Shown: piece after piece, positions 44,387 to 52,867 of the stretch | Layout of the letters: each line of letters begins with the position of its first letter | Numbering within the stretch: the stretch's first letter is position 1 | NCBI GenBank assembly: GCA_029098225.1 | Contig: JAQXNX010000016.1 | Span: 1 to 64,000 of the forward strand | Direction of reading: 5' to 3' | Length of the DNA stretch: 64,000 bases | DNA from: Spirochaetales bacterium | Lineage (GTDB): Bacteria > Spirochaetota > Spirochaetia > Treponematales > Treponemataceae | The notes under the pieces: generated by a model | Told to the model about the DNA's origin: nothing | Databases searched by the model: none | Seen by the model: only the letters and a program-made list of their open reading frames with translations | Made by a program: the position numbers and the translations under genes

Positions 44387-45928
44387 TTAGTAATTCATAT
44401 TAATCGAAATTATAGAACCAAACATTATCTTACGGTTTGTAAAATTCTTATCGTAACTCATACCGATAATATTCTTCCACTGTCCATGTCTGAAAATATT
44501 TGAAATATAAAAGGCTCCGGCTACAAGTCCGTTATTAGTTGAAAAATTATGGCCCCAGTCTATTCCAAGCTTTAAATTCTTGTCGCGTCCCATTCGTCTA
44601 AGCCCAAATTCTACAGCAATTTTATGATTATGAATTTCTGATTCTTTATGCATGTTTGGATCAAAAACATACTGATATTCAGCTGCGATTCCAATATTAG
44701 GATCAAAAGAATCTATAAGTTTATAAAAGCCACCAGTTCCAATAATATAGTCTATATTTCTTTTATCAACAGTATTGAAGTCCTGCAAACGGAATTGTCC
44801 CTGACCATAAAAATCTATTCCTAAAATAGTACGCTTTGTTTCAAGACCAATAATAGGATGCATCCAGTAACCGAACTTTGCATCTTTTAATTCTCTTTCC
44901 TTTCTTTCACTTTCAGTTTCGACTGTTTCTGTAGTAACATTTTCTATATTTGTCTGACTTTCTGAAGTTGATTCAGTATTAGAAATAACAGCAGGCTTTT
45001 CTACATTTTCAGCTTCCTTTTTTGTTTCTTCATATGCATAAGTTCGGGCAAAAATATTTATAGCCTGATTTAATATCGTAAATTCAAGCGAGGTTGCATA
45101 AGACATATACTTCCAGGAAACATTACCTGTAAGCTTATCAAAATCATACATAGCCATTGCAGTAAATGTACCGCTTGTCCATGGAATTTTCATCTGAAAA
45201 ACAGCATGGTTATTTGTAATTTCCAGAACATTCGTATAAGAAGGACCTACATAAGGAAGACCATAGGTATTTGTTCCAGATCCAAATAAATCTCCGTTAT
45301 TAAATAATATAGGATAACCCCAGGAGAAGCTTCTTTTTCCTGCAGTAACGAAAATCAAATCCTTAATTAAATAATCAAAATACAAAGTGTTTAACTCGAT
45401 TGCAAATTTATTAGAAAGTGATGTTGTAAAACTACCATTAATACTTAAATCTTTGCTTGCACGAGCAGAAAGATAAAGCGTATTAGAAATTAAGAAAACT
45501 CCACCACCATCCCAATCATCCTTAGTAAATTCATAATTTGCAAATCCACCAAAATCAGCATTAAGGGAACCTGTTAACGTAAGAGACTTGAACAAATCTG
45601 AATCTGTAATTTTTCCGTTTTGAGAATCAGCATCTGAGGTAACAGCATCTTCAATATCTTCTGACTCATTAAAAAGATTAGCCAGATCATCAAATTCATC
45701 ATCAGAAGAATCTTCTGCTTCAGATTCAAATACTTCTGAGCCAAAATCATCAATAATAGAAGCATGCTCCTGCAAACTTTCTGAATTATCCTCTTCCGTT
45801 TCAAAACCAAAAGCTTCTTCCTCAGAAGAAGCTTTTATAGAGTTATCATCTGCAGTTTGTGCAAACATAAAAAAACATGAACACAAAACTGCAGAAAGAA
45901 AAACGAACCTTTTTTTATTTAATTTCAT
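44387..45928 (-). CDS. Outer-membrane beta-barrel protein with acidic N-terminal region
   Basis: 513 residues. Signal peptide (~1-23), then an acidic low-complexity stretch (~24-110, rich in Glu/Asp/Ser), then alternating amphipathic strands to the end (SLTLTGSLNADFGGFANYEF, TLYLSARASKDLSINGSF, FYGQGQFRLQDFN, FGLRRMGRDKNLKLGIDWG). The chain ends in aromatic Tyr (SIISINMNY), as BAM-inserted barrels do. A second charged insert (~308-350) is probably a surface or periplasmic loop. Its ATG overlaps the LolA-like stop by four bases, so the two are translationally coupled; this links the barrel to the export genes upstream. Confidence 0.65.
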   Translation of the reverse strand: MKLNKKRFVFLSAVLCSCFFMFAQTADDNSIKASSEEEAFGFETEEDNSESLQEHASIIDDFGSEVFESEAEDSSDDEFDDLANLFNESEDIEDAVTSDADSQNGKITDSDLFKSLTLTGSLNADFGGFANYEFTKDDWDGGGVFLISNTLYLSARASKDLSINGSFTTSLSNKFAIELNTLYFDYLIKDLIFVTAGKRSFSWGYPILFNNGDLFGSGTNTYGLPYVGPSYTNVLEITNNHAVFQMKIPWTSGTFTAMAMYDFDKLTGNVSWKYMSYATSLEFTILNQAINIFARTYAYEETKKEAENVEKPAVISNTESTSESQTNIENVTTETVETESERKERELKDAKFGYWMHPIIGLETKRTILGIDFYGQGQFRLQDFNTVDKRNIDYIIGTGGFYKLIDSFDPNIGIAAEYQYVFDPNMHKESEIHNHKIAVEFGLRRMGRDKNLKLGIDWGHNFSTNNGLVAGAFYISNIFRHGQWKNIIGMSYDKNFTNRKIMFGSIISINMNY

Positions 45929-46716
45929 TTAACGCTCATCATCTCAAGATAAGGTTTTGTATACACAACATCCTTTACTTTTGAAAAATCAGGATTTGTG
46001 ATTGTTACTTGAGTTTTTTCATATTGTACCTTATTTCCAATCTTTTTTCCACGAAGATTATCCTGAATCAGCATAGAAACCGGAATAGAATATTTTCTGC
46101 TTCCAGAATTTACAGACTGGTAAGAAGGGATTGCTGTAGTACGAAGCTTCTGACCGCTTAAACTGTAATCTTCCTTCATTCTTACAAGACCGTCATCTTT
46201 TGTAACCCACAGTTTAATTAACGGATAATCCGCATCCATAGTTTTTGAACTTAAGGTAAATAATACACAGGAAAGCTTTCCAAGTTCAACTTCTGCTGCA
46301 GAGTCAATTTTATAATCTGTGTAATATCTCTGCGGAGTAAAATCAGATGTATTAGCGTTTGTATTCTGGAATTTATCTTTTGCACTTGTAAAAGTAAATC
46401 GGTTATCTGCAGGATCATAAAACCAGATATTATTATCAAACTGAAGATATCCCTTTCCCTTTTCTTTTGAAGGAGCTGTTATTAAAATTGTCCATTTTCC
46501 ACCCTTATCGCGGCGGTAAAGGATTGCTTCTGTTACAGACTGACCTTCTCCCGGAACATCCTGAACTATTGTATAATTTGCTTTAAAATCTGTTTCATAA
46601 AAGGCTGTATTGTCCTGAGCCTGCTTTAATAATGCATCATAATCGATTGACTGTGCAAAACAAAAAGCTGTTGAAAAAAGTAATACTGTAGAAATAACAA
46701 TAGTTTTAATTTTCAT
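45925..46716 (-). CDS. LolA-like outer-membrane lipoprotein-sorting protein (COG2834 type)
   Basis: 263 residues with a signal peptide (MKIKTIVISTVLLFSTAFCFAQ). The mature protein has the LolA/LolB-like half-barrel pattern: YTIVQDVPGEGQSVTEAILYRRD, WTILITAPSKEKGKGYLQFDNNIWFYDPADNRF broken into strands, then YTDYKIDSAAEVELGKLSCVLFTLSS and LWVTKDDGLVRMKEDYSLSG. Proteins of this kind carry lipids or lipoproteins across the periplasm. It lies 23 bases after the second permease, with GAGGTGA as ribosome site, and is coupled to the barrel gene. Its cargo is unknown. Confidence 0.75.
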   Translation of the reverse strand: MKIKTIVISTVLLFSTAFCFAQSIDYDALLKQAQDNTAFYETDFKANYTIVQDVPGEGQSVTEAILYRRDKGGKWTILITAPSKEKGKGYLQFDNNIWFYDPADNRFTFTSAKDKFQNTNANTSDFTPQRYYTDYKIDSAAEVELGKLSCVLFTLSSKTMDADYPLIKLWVTKDDGLVRMKEDYSLSGQKLRTTAIPSYQSVNSGSRKYSIPVSMLIQDNLRGKKIGNKVQYEKTQVTITNPDFSKVKDVVYTKPYLEMMSVK

Positions 46717-46739
46717 TTCGTCACCTCGTTAAAATTCAT

Positions 46740-48044
46740 TTATTCGGTAACAGCTAGAGCCTTACATGGCATTATTCTAACTGATTTCTTGACAGCAAAC
46801 AAAACAGCACCAGCTGTAGTTACACAAATAGTCAAAGAAAATACAAAAAATCGCAAAAAACTTATTATTGGAGCCAAAGTTCCGTTAGTCAGGAATAAAT
46901 CAAATGCCGGAATGAATGATAAATTCAAATTTCTGGAAATTAATACAAGAATTAAGGAAAGAATAAAGCCCCCTATGCAGCCCGAAAAAATAAGCAGAAT
47001 AGTTTCCACAAGAATCATTAAAGAGAGTTTTCTTCTCTTCATTCCTATAGCTTTATAAATTCCAATTTCGTTTATTCGCTTCATTATAATTACACGGAAG
47101 GTACTTGCTACTCCAACAACAATTATTATAATAAGCATTACTATAATAAAGGCAGAAACAAGATTCATCGCATCTATTACAACCTTTAAGGATTCAAGAT
47201 TAGCATCCAGCTTTATAAGAGCATAAACCGGGGTAAAATTATCGTCCTCATCATAATATTCAATTTCAGCCTGAGAATCAAAAAAATCATATTTATCTTC
47301 TACAATCGGAAACATATTAAATGATTTTTCAAGTTCTTTCTGATAATTAGCAATCTGTTTTTCTGAAGGTTCACCATTTTTTAATGTAATACAGATTCTG
47401 TTGCACCAGTTAAGCGGATATTTATCTGCCTTTTTTAAAAAATCTATATCCATATAGCTTGTGTACATTCCAAAGAAAGATGAATCTACAAAAATACCTT
47501 TTACGATAACTTCCATTGTATCGGTTTCTTTATCTTTGTTTTGCAAAAGGAAGGTAACAGAATCTCCGGCATGGACAGCCAGAGTTTCAGCAATTTTTTC
47601 AGAAATTAAAATTCCGTTCGTGCCACGTAAATTATCTGCACATCCCTCTTTGTAGTTCAAGTTCTTAAAAATTTCAGCTTCTGCATCAAAATCAACACCT
47701 TTAACCATTCTAAGCCGAACTTCCATTCCCTCAAAATACAAAGCTGCATAATCTGGATCAAAATTATAGCGTTCAACTACAAGATCATTTGGAAATACTT
47801 TTTTTACTAATGCAAGATTTTCATCACGTGTAAATTGATTATTATAAAAGTCACCGCCTACAAACTGAAAATCTCCTCCATAATAAACCTTTGCCTTATA
47901 TTTAAGGGAAGAAATCATTCCGGTAACTACAGACTGAGTGAATAAGGAAATTGCAACTCCAAAAATGCAGACAATGAATAAAGAGCGATATTGCTTTCTT
48001 CTATATATTAATGAACGTAATCCCATCTTTATAGCATCTTTCAT
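46740..48044 (-). CDS. FtsX/MacB-type ABC transporter permease (second of pair)
   Basis: 434 residues with the classic layout: one N-terminal membrane helix after a basic start (MGLRSLIYRRKQYRSLFIVC), a ~250-residue periplasmic domain, and three C-terminal helices (~290-425). The KRINEIGIYKAIGMKRRKLSLMILVE segment is the FtsX-family coupling motif (E-IG-xKAIG). Its ATG overlaps the stop of the first permease (TAATG). In Lol-type systems two such permeases form a heterodimer that extracts lipoproteins from the inner membrane. Confidence 0.82.
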   Translation of the reverse strand: MKDAIKMGLRSLIYRRKQYRSLFIVCIFGVAISLFTQSVVTGMISSLKYKAKVYYGGDFQFVGGDFYNNQFTRDENLALVKKVFPNDLVVERYNFDPDYAALYFEGMEVRLRMVKGVDFDAEAEIFKNLNYKEGCADNLRGTNGILISEKIAETLAVHAGDSVTFLLQNKDKETDTMEVIVKGIFVDSSFFGMYTSYMDIDFLKKADKYPLNWCNRICITLKNGEPSEKQIANYQKELEKSFNMFPIVEDKYDFFDSQAEIEYYDEDDNFTPVYALIKLDANLESLKVVIDAMNLVSAFIIVMLIIIIVVGVASTFRVIIMKRINEIGIYKAIGMKRRKLSLMILVETILLIFSGCIGGFILSLILVLISRNLNLSFIPAFDLFLTNGTLAPIISFLRFFVFSLTICVTTAGAVLFAVKKSVRIMPCKALAVTE

Positions 48045-49477
48045 TATCTTACCCCCATCATTGCTTTTACAGGGCTTACTTTTAAGGCAGTAACAACAGG
48101 ATAGGCCCAGCCTATTATTCCAAGAAGAATTACAAGACCAATCTGTTTAAGAATATTTGAAAATGTAATAAAGATTTTTAAATCCCTTGAACCGAATAAC
48201 TGAACCAGGAAACTGTTTGTAAAGGAAATATGGGCGTTAGTTAAAACACGCGCAAGTACAAAACCAATTAAAATTCCAATAATTCCACTAGTAATAGTCA
48301 TCATAAAAGTTTCTGCAAGAAGCTGCTTAGAAATGAATCTTTTTTTTGCACCAATTGCACGTAAAGTTCCAATTTCATTTGTGCGGTCAAGAACCTTAAT
48401 TACAAGAGAATTTGCAACTACAATAAATCCAGCAATCAAAAGAATAAAAATTCCTATATTAAAAATTAATCTTAGCCAGTACAAATACAAGGCAGAACTT
48501 CCTGCTGCATGCCGCCAGTCAGCAGCTTCTACAGGCCAGCCATTTTTTCTGAAAAGTTTATTCAGTTTTTTAATTGTCGACTTTGCTTTTTTAGGATTCT
48601 GGAGGCAAACTAAAAGAAAATTCCAGGAATTACCATATTCAAAATCTTCTTCAATTTCTTCAGCAGCAAAGTTTTCTTCAGTTTCAGTTTGTTCTTCTTC
48701 AAAAATAGCATCAGAATCTTCAGCATCATCAAATAAAGTACTCCAATCCAAATCGTCATCCAGAAGACTTGTCTTTTCTGCCGAAAGATTTTCTACAGCA
48801 GAAGAAGAGGAAGATCCAAGATCAAGAAGAGAACGAAGGGTTGCAGCGTCTACCAGAGCAAATCTGGAAAAAATTTCGTTATCAGTTCTGTAATCCAGAA
48901 CTGCAGTTACAGGAACCGCACGAATTCTAAAAAATGATCCATCAGAATATGAAAATTGAACAACATCGCCAACTTTAACGCCCCATTTTTCTGCAACAAC
49001 TTCGGGCATCATAATTCCCTTTTCACCATCTACAAAAGTATGACCTTCAATAATTCTGATAGAAGACATAGCTTCCAGATAATCATCTCCATCAATCCCA
49101 AAAAGATAAATAGGTGACATTACATCTTCATATTCCATTCTGACAATACCAGAAATCTGTCCAAGTATTGCCTTTGTTTCTGAGTTATCTTTTACTGACT
49201 GATAAACTTCTGTATATGGTACAAGATTTTCTATTTCAGAAAATTTTCCTGTAAAAGGATTTTCATCTCCAAAAAGACTATATTGAACACCATTTTTTGG
49301 TCTTATTAAAACATCGCCTGTAAAACTTGAAACAAAACTATTCTGAACACCATATTCTGTACTATCAAAAATTGCATTTGCAATACAAAAAAGAGTAATT
49401 GCAAACGACATGAATAAAATAATTACAATAGAACTTTTTCTTGATATGACATTTCTGTAAGCAAGCTTTAAAATCAT
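48044..49477 (-). CDS. FtsX/MacB-type ABC transporter permease (first of pair)
   Basis: 477 residues, same topology as its neighbour: helix ~15-35, periplasmic domain, three helices (~340-470). Motif LDRTNEIGTLRAIGAKKRFISKQLLAE is the coupling segment. The periplasmic part carries a striking acidic insert (~235-275, EEEQTETEENFAAEEIEEDF), not expected in LolC/LolE. It is the first gene of the four-gene minus-strand operon: permease, permease, LolA-like, barrel. GGAAAG lies before the ATG. Confidence 0.82.
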   Translation of the reverse strand: MILKLAYRNVISRKSSIVIILFMSFAITLFCIANAIFDSTEYGVQNSFVSSFTGDVLIRPKNGVQYSLFGDENPFTGKFSEIENLVPYTEVYQSVKDNSETKAILGQISGIVRMEYEDVMSPIYLFGIDGDDYLEAMSSIRIIEGHTFVDGEKGIMMPEVVAEKWGVKVGDVVQFSYSDGSFFRIRAVPVTAVLDYRTDNEIFSRFALVDAATLRSLLDLGSSSSSAVENLSAEKTSLLDDDLDWSTLFDDAEDSDAIFEEEQTETEENFAAEEIEEDFEYGNSWNFLLVCLQNPKKAKSTIKKLNKLFRKNGWPVEAADWRHAAGSSALYLYWLRLIFNIGIFILLIAGFIVVANSLVIKVLDRTNEIGTLRAIGAKKRFISKQLLAETFMMTITSGIIGILIGFVLARVLTNAHISFTNSFLVQLFGSRDLKIFITFSNILKQIGLVILLGIIGWAYPVVTALKVSPVKAMMGVR

Positions 49478-49651
49478 TTTATACTTTCCGAGTATTTTGA
49501 GGTATATCTATTGTATAGAATTTATTGATTTTATTCTATACTAATTATTTATCTCCAGTTGCAGCACTGTAGAGTGTTTTTGAAAGACGGTCCTTTCCCT
49601 CTCACTTTTTTTCACGAAACTGATTTCCAGGAAAATAAAAATTTTCATTTA

Positions 49652-49680
49652 TTGACTTCAATAATTCTATATGTTAAAAT
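49652..49680 (+). promoter_or_regulatory. Promoter of the PpiD-like gene
   Basis: TTGACT (49652-49657), a 17-base spacer, TAAAAT (49675-49680). AAGGAT lies ahead of the ATG at 49740. Confidence 0.65.
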
Positions 49681-49739
49681 ATTTCATTAAAATATCGTTT
49701 CCTTAATGAATAAGGAAAAGACTTCAAGGATTATCTAAA

Positions 49740-51206
49740 ATGAAAAAAAATACTGCTTACACAATTGGTGCTGTAATAGTACTGTTTATCTGTGCGTTCT
49801 GTTTTGTCGCACTTCCTGCAATCACAAGTTCACCTTCACAGGGCAAGATTCCTGTTTTTGGAAGCTATAATGGTCGGGAAATTAAATATGAACAGGATTC
49901 TGATTTTTTCAGTGTTGTAGCTCAGGATGTACAGATTTATGAATATCAAAATGTTCAGATTACTTCTAAAATTCATAAGTCAATTTTCCAGGGAGCATTC
50001 CAGACAATCGCTCTTAAATATGCTTATGAAGATTTTGTAAAAAAATCTGGTTATATTGTTCCAAAATCAGTTCTTACAAAAAAACTTATTGATGAATACT
50101 ATTCAGAAAACGGACAATATTCTTCAGAAATCTATAAACAGATTCCAGACAGCGACAAAATTAAAATCAGAAAGGCTACAGAAGAAAGTCTTAATACTTC
50201 ACGCTTCTATGATGATTTCTTTGGTTCAGATGAAGTTGTTGGAACAGATGCACTTTACGGTTTAAAAGAGTCTGATGCAGAATTAGATTTTCTTAAATCA
50301 TTTAATTCTGTAAAGCGCGGATTCGATATGGCAATTTATAATTTGAGCGACTTCCCTACAGAAGAAAAAGTAAAATATGCAAAAGATCACAGTTCATTAT
50401 TTGTTATCTATGATCTTTCTATCATAACTGTAAAAGATAAATCTACAGCTCAGACAATTTCTAAGAGATTAGCAAATAACGAAATTACATTTGAAGATGC
50501 AATTACTGAATATGCAACAGAAAAGCCTTTTACAAATACAGAAGGAAAATTCAACGGAAAATATCAGTATCAGCTTGAATATACTTTGAATGACAAAGCC
50601 GATCTTGCAAAGATTTCTGATCTTCCAATAGGAGTTCCAAGCGAAGTTATTCAGACTGTATATGGTTATTCTATTTTCAAGCATAACTCATTAAAGTCTC
50701 AGCCAGACTTTGAAGACGATTCAGTTATTTTTGATATAAATTCATATATTAATAACTATGAAAGAAACTATATAGAAGATTACTTTATTGCAAAGGGAAA
50801 TGATTTTGCAGCTCATTCTGCCGGATTAGATTTCGCTGAAGCTTGTGCTCTTAATGGTGCTGAATATGTTCAGCTTGAGCCATTCCCATTAAACTACGGC
50901 AATCTTGATATTGCAGGAAAATTAAACACAAGTGTTGAATCACTTGCTTATGAAGCAAAGGATGAAAACTTCCTTAAAACTGCATTCTCACTTTCTATGA
51001 ATGAATTCTCTTCACCAATTTTAGCAGGTGATAGTATTATCGTTTTGAAATATACAACAGAAGAAAAAGATGATGATTCTTCTACATTTGCAATTTCAGC
51101 TTTACAGAATTACGATTCATCAGATATAAACAATGCAATTTTCAAGAGCGATAAATTAAAGAATAACTTTGGTGAAGTTTATAACGAATATTTCACTGCA
51201 AATTAA
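49740..51206 (+). CDS. PpiD/SurA-like membrane-anchored periplasmic foldase
   Basis: 488 residues. A single N-terminal helix (YTIGAVIVLFICAFCFVALPA) anchors it; then a SurA-N-like helical region (~45-190: FGSYNGREIKYEQDSDFF, YAYEDFVKKSGYIVPKSVL, LIDEYYSENGQYSSEIY) and a parvulin-like part (~215-320: SIITVKDKSTAQTISKRLAN, EITFEDAITEYATEK, IGVPSEVIQTVYGYSIFK). The C-terminal ~150 residues repeat helical features (ETIVLKYTTEE-like end). PpiD-type proteins fold secreted proteins at the periplasmic face of the inner membrane. Isomerase residues are not clearly conserved, so it may be a pure chaperone. Followed closely by the MptE/Maf-like gene. Confidence 0.65.
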   Translation: MKKNTAYTIGAVIVLFICAFCFVALPAITSSPSQGKIPVFGSYNGREIKYEQDSDFFSVVAQDVQIYEYQNVQITSKIHKSIFQGAFQTIALKYAYEDFVKKSGYIVPKSVLTKKLIDEYYSENGQYSSEIYKQIPDSDKIKIRKATEESLNTSRFYDDFFGSDEVVGTDALYGLKESDAELDFLKSFNSVKRGFDMAIYNLSDFPTEEKVKYAKDHSSLFVIYDLSIITVKDKSTAQTISKRLANNEITFEDAITEYATEKPFTNTEGKFNGKYQYQLEYTLNDKADLAKISDLPIGVPSEVIQTVYGYSIFKHNSLKSQPDFEDDSVIFDINSYINNYERNYIEDYFIAKGNDFAAHSAGLDFAEACALNGAEYVQLEPFPLNYGNLDIAGKLNTSVESLAYEAKDENFLKTAFSLSMNEFSSPILAGDSIIVLKYTTEEKDDDSSTFAISALQNYDSSDINNAIFKSDKLKNNFGEVYNEYFTAN

Positions 51207-51219
51207 TTAATTGGAAAAT

Positions 51220-52839
51220 ATGATTGATCAACAAAAGCCCTGCCTCGTACAAACGAAACAGGGCTTTTCTGTTTCTTACAAAGAAAGACTTCTTTATTCA
51301 AAGTACGATCCTCAAAAAAATATAATTAATCTGATTAATAATCTTGAGGTTTTGGATGGAACAATTTTTTTAATTTTTTCACCATGCCTTTTTTACGGAA
51401 TTAATGAATTAAAAAATAAATTAACAAATAACTGCTTAATTATTGCCTGCGAAAAAGATGAAAGCTTATATAATTTTTCAAAAGAATATTATACTTCATT
51501 AAAAAATGAAATTCCTTTTTTATGCGCTTCTGATCTTTTAAAACTTCCTGAACAAATAAATGAGCTCTGCAAATCCGGAAAATATAAAAGAATTATCCGT
51601 ATTGATTTTTCTACCGGAGTACAATTCAATCAGCAATTTTATAATGATCTGGAAGAAAGCTGCAAAAATATTATTCAAACCTTTTGGAAAAATCGTGTTA
51701 CATTGATAAAATTCGGAAGAAAATATTGTTCAAATCTTTTTAAAAATTTAAAGCATTTGCCTGAAACAAGTCCTATAGAAAAGTATTTTAAATCAATTAA
51801 AAAACCAATTCTTGTATTTGGTGCCGGCGAAAGCATAGATTACTTTTTTGAAAAAAATGCTGATTTAATTTTATCAGATTTTTATATTCTTTGTGCAGAC
51901 ACAGCGCTGCGACCTCTTTTAGACAGGAAAATTAAAGTAGACGGAGTTTTTATAGAAGAAGCTCAAAGTGTTATCATAAAAGCCTTTATAGGCTGCTGTA
52001 CAGAAAAGAATGATTTTCATATTTTTGCAGGCCTTTCAGCTGCTTCTCAATTAGCTTCAATTTTTTCTGCAAAAAGAATCTCCTTTTTTACAACTCAATT
52101 TACTGACCTGAATTTCTTTAATAAACTGAAAGATAATAATTGTCTTCCGCCACAGAATCCCCCGTTTGGTTCTGTTGGATTAACAAGTGTTTATTATGCA
52201 CTTAAATTTAGAGAAAATGAAAATATTCCTGTTTATATCTGTGGTCTTGATTTTTCATTTTCTGTTGGAAAAACTCATGCTAAATCTACTTTAGCAAGTA
52301 TTCTGCGATTACAAACTACAACAAGAATAAATCAGATTCAAAATATTGCTTCGGCATTCAGTTACGGAAATATTTTTGAAACAGGTAAAGATGATAAACC
52401 GATTGTCTCCAGCCCTACCCTTATTTCTTATGCGCAGATTTTTAATGCATTTTTTCCTTCTGAAAAAAATCTTTTTGATTTTTCAGAAAAAGGAATTAAG
52501 CTTCAAATTAAACACAAAAATCCTGAAAAGCTCTTGTCTGAAAAAGGTAAAGAAAAACTGTCTGAAACTTTTAGCTCAGAAATAAATGAACAAAAACAGA
52601 ACTATTCGAAAATTAATAATATAATTCAAAACGAAAAAAAAGAGCTTAAAGAATTATTAAGCCTTCTGACAACTAAAACAGAATTTTCAGAAGCTGAGCT
52701 TAAAGAGAAAATAGAAAAACTAGCTTTAGAAAAAGAATATCTTTATCTTTATTTTCCAGACGGCTACTGCTTTTCATACAGTCAGTCTTTTCTAAACCGT
52801 TTAAGAACACAAATAGATTATTTCTTAAAAATTATGTAG
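51220..52839 (+). CDS. DUF115 / MptE-like, Maf-type glycosyltransferase
   Basis: 539 residues from the ATG at 51220; an in-frame TTG at 51211 exists, but the ATG with GGAA just upstream is preferred. The core (~190-410) matches the MptE-like DUF115 domain: PILVFGAGESIDYFFEKNA, FYILCADTALRPLLDRKIKVDGVF, IFAGLSAASQLASIF, PPFGSVGLTSVYYALKF, VYICGLDFSFSVGKTHAKS. The usual VSLDP after the kinase-like strand is replaced by FIEEA. In many flagellated bacteria such Maf proteins attach nonulosonic acids to flagellin. Here it is 14 bases after the PpiD-like gene. A C-terminal coiled coil (~440-515) follows. Confidence 0.7.
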   Translation: MIDQQKPCLVQTKQGFSVSYKERLLYSKYDPQKNIINLINNLEVLDGTIFLIFSPCLFYGINELKNKLTNNCLIIACEKDESLYNFSKEYYTSLKNEIPFLCASDLLKLPEQINELCKSGKYKRIIRIDFSTGVQFNQQFYNDLEESCKNIIQTFWKNRVTLIKFGRKYCSNLFKNLKHLPETSPIEKYFKSIKKPILVFGAGESIDYFFEKNADLILSDFYILCADTALRPLLDRKIKVDGVFIEEAQSVIIKAFIGCCTEKNDFHIFAGLSAASQLASIFSAKRISFFTTQFTDLNFFNKLKDNNCLPPQNPPFGSVGLTSVYYALKFRENENIPVYICGLDFSFSVGKTHAKSTLASILRLQTTTRINQIQNIASAFSYGNIFETGKDDKPIVSSPTLISYAQIFNAFFPSEKNLFDFSEKGIKLQIKHKNPEKLLSEKGKEKLSETFSSEINEQKQNYSKINNIIQNEKKELKELLSLLTTKTEFSEAELKEKIEKLALEKEYLYLYFPDGYCFSYSQSFLNRLRTQIDYFLKIM

Positions 52840-52858
52840 CAAAGTGCTGCATAATTTT
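52827..52858. terminator. Terminator between the MptE-like gene and lepA
   Basis: AAAATTATGTAGCA (52827-52840) pairs with TGCTGCATAATTTT (52845-52858) through a 3-base loop, one G-U on the plus strand. The stem includes the stop codon of the plus-strand gene and faces the lepA 3' end. Confidence 0.65.
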
Positions 52859-52867
52859 CTGAACATA

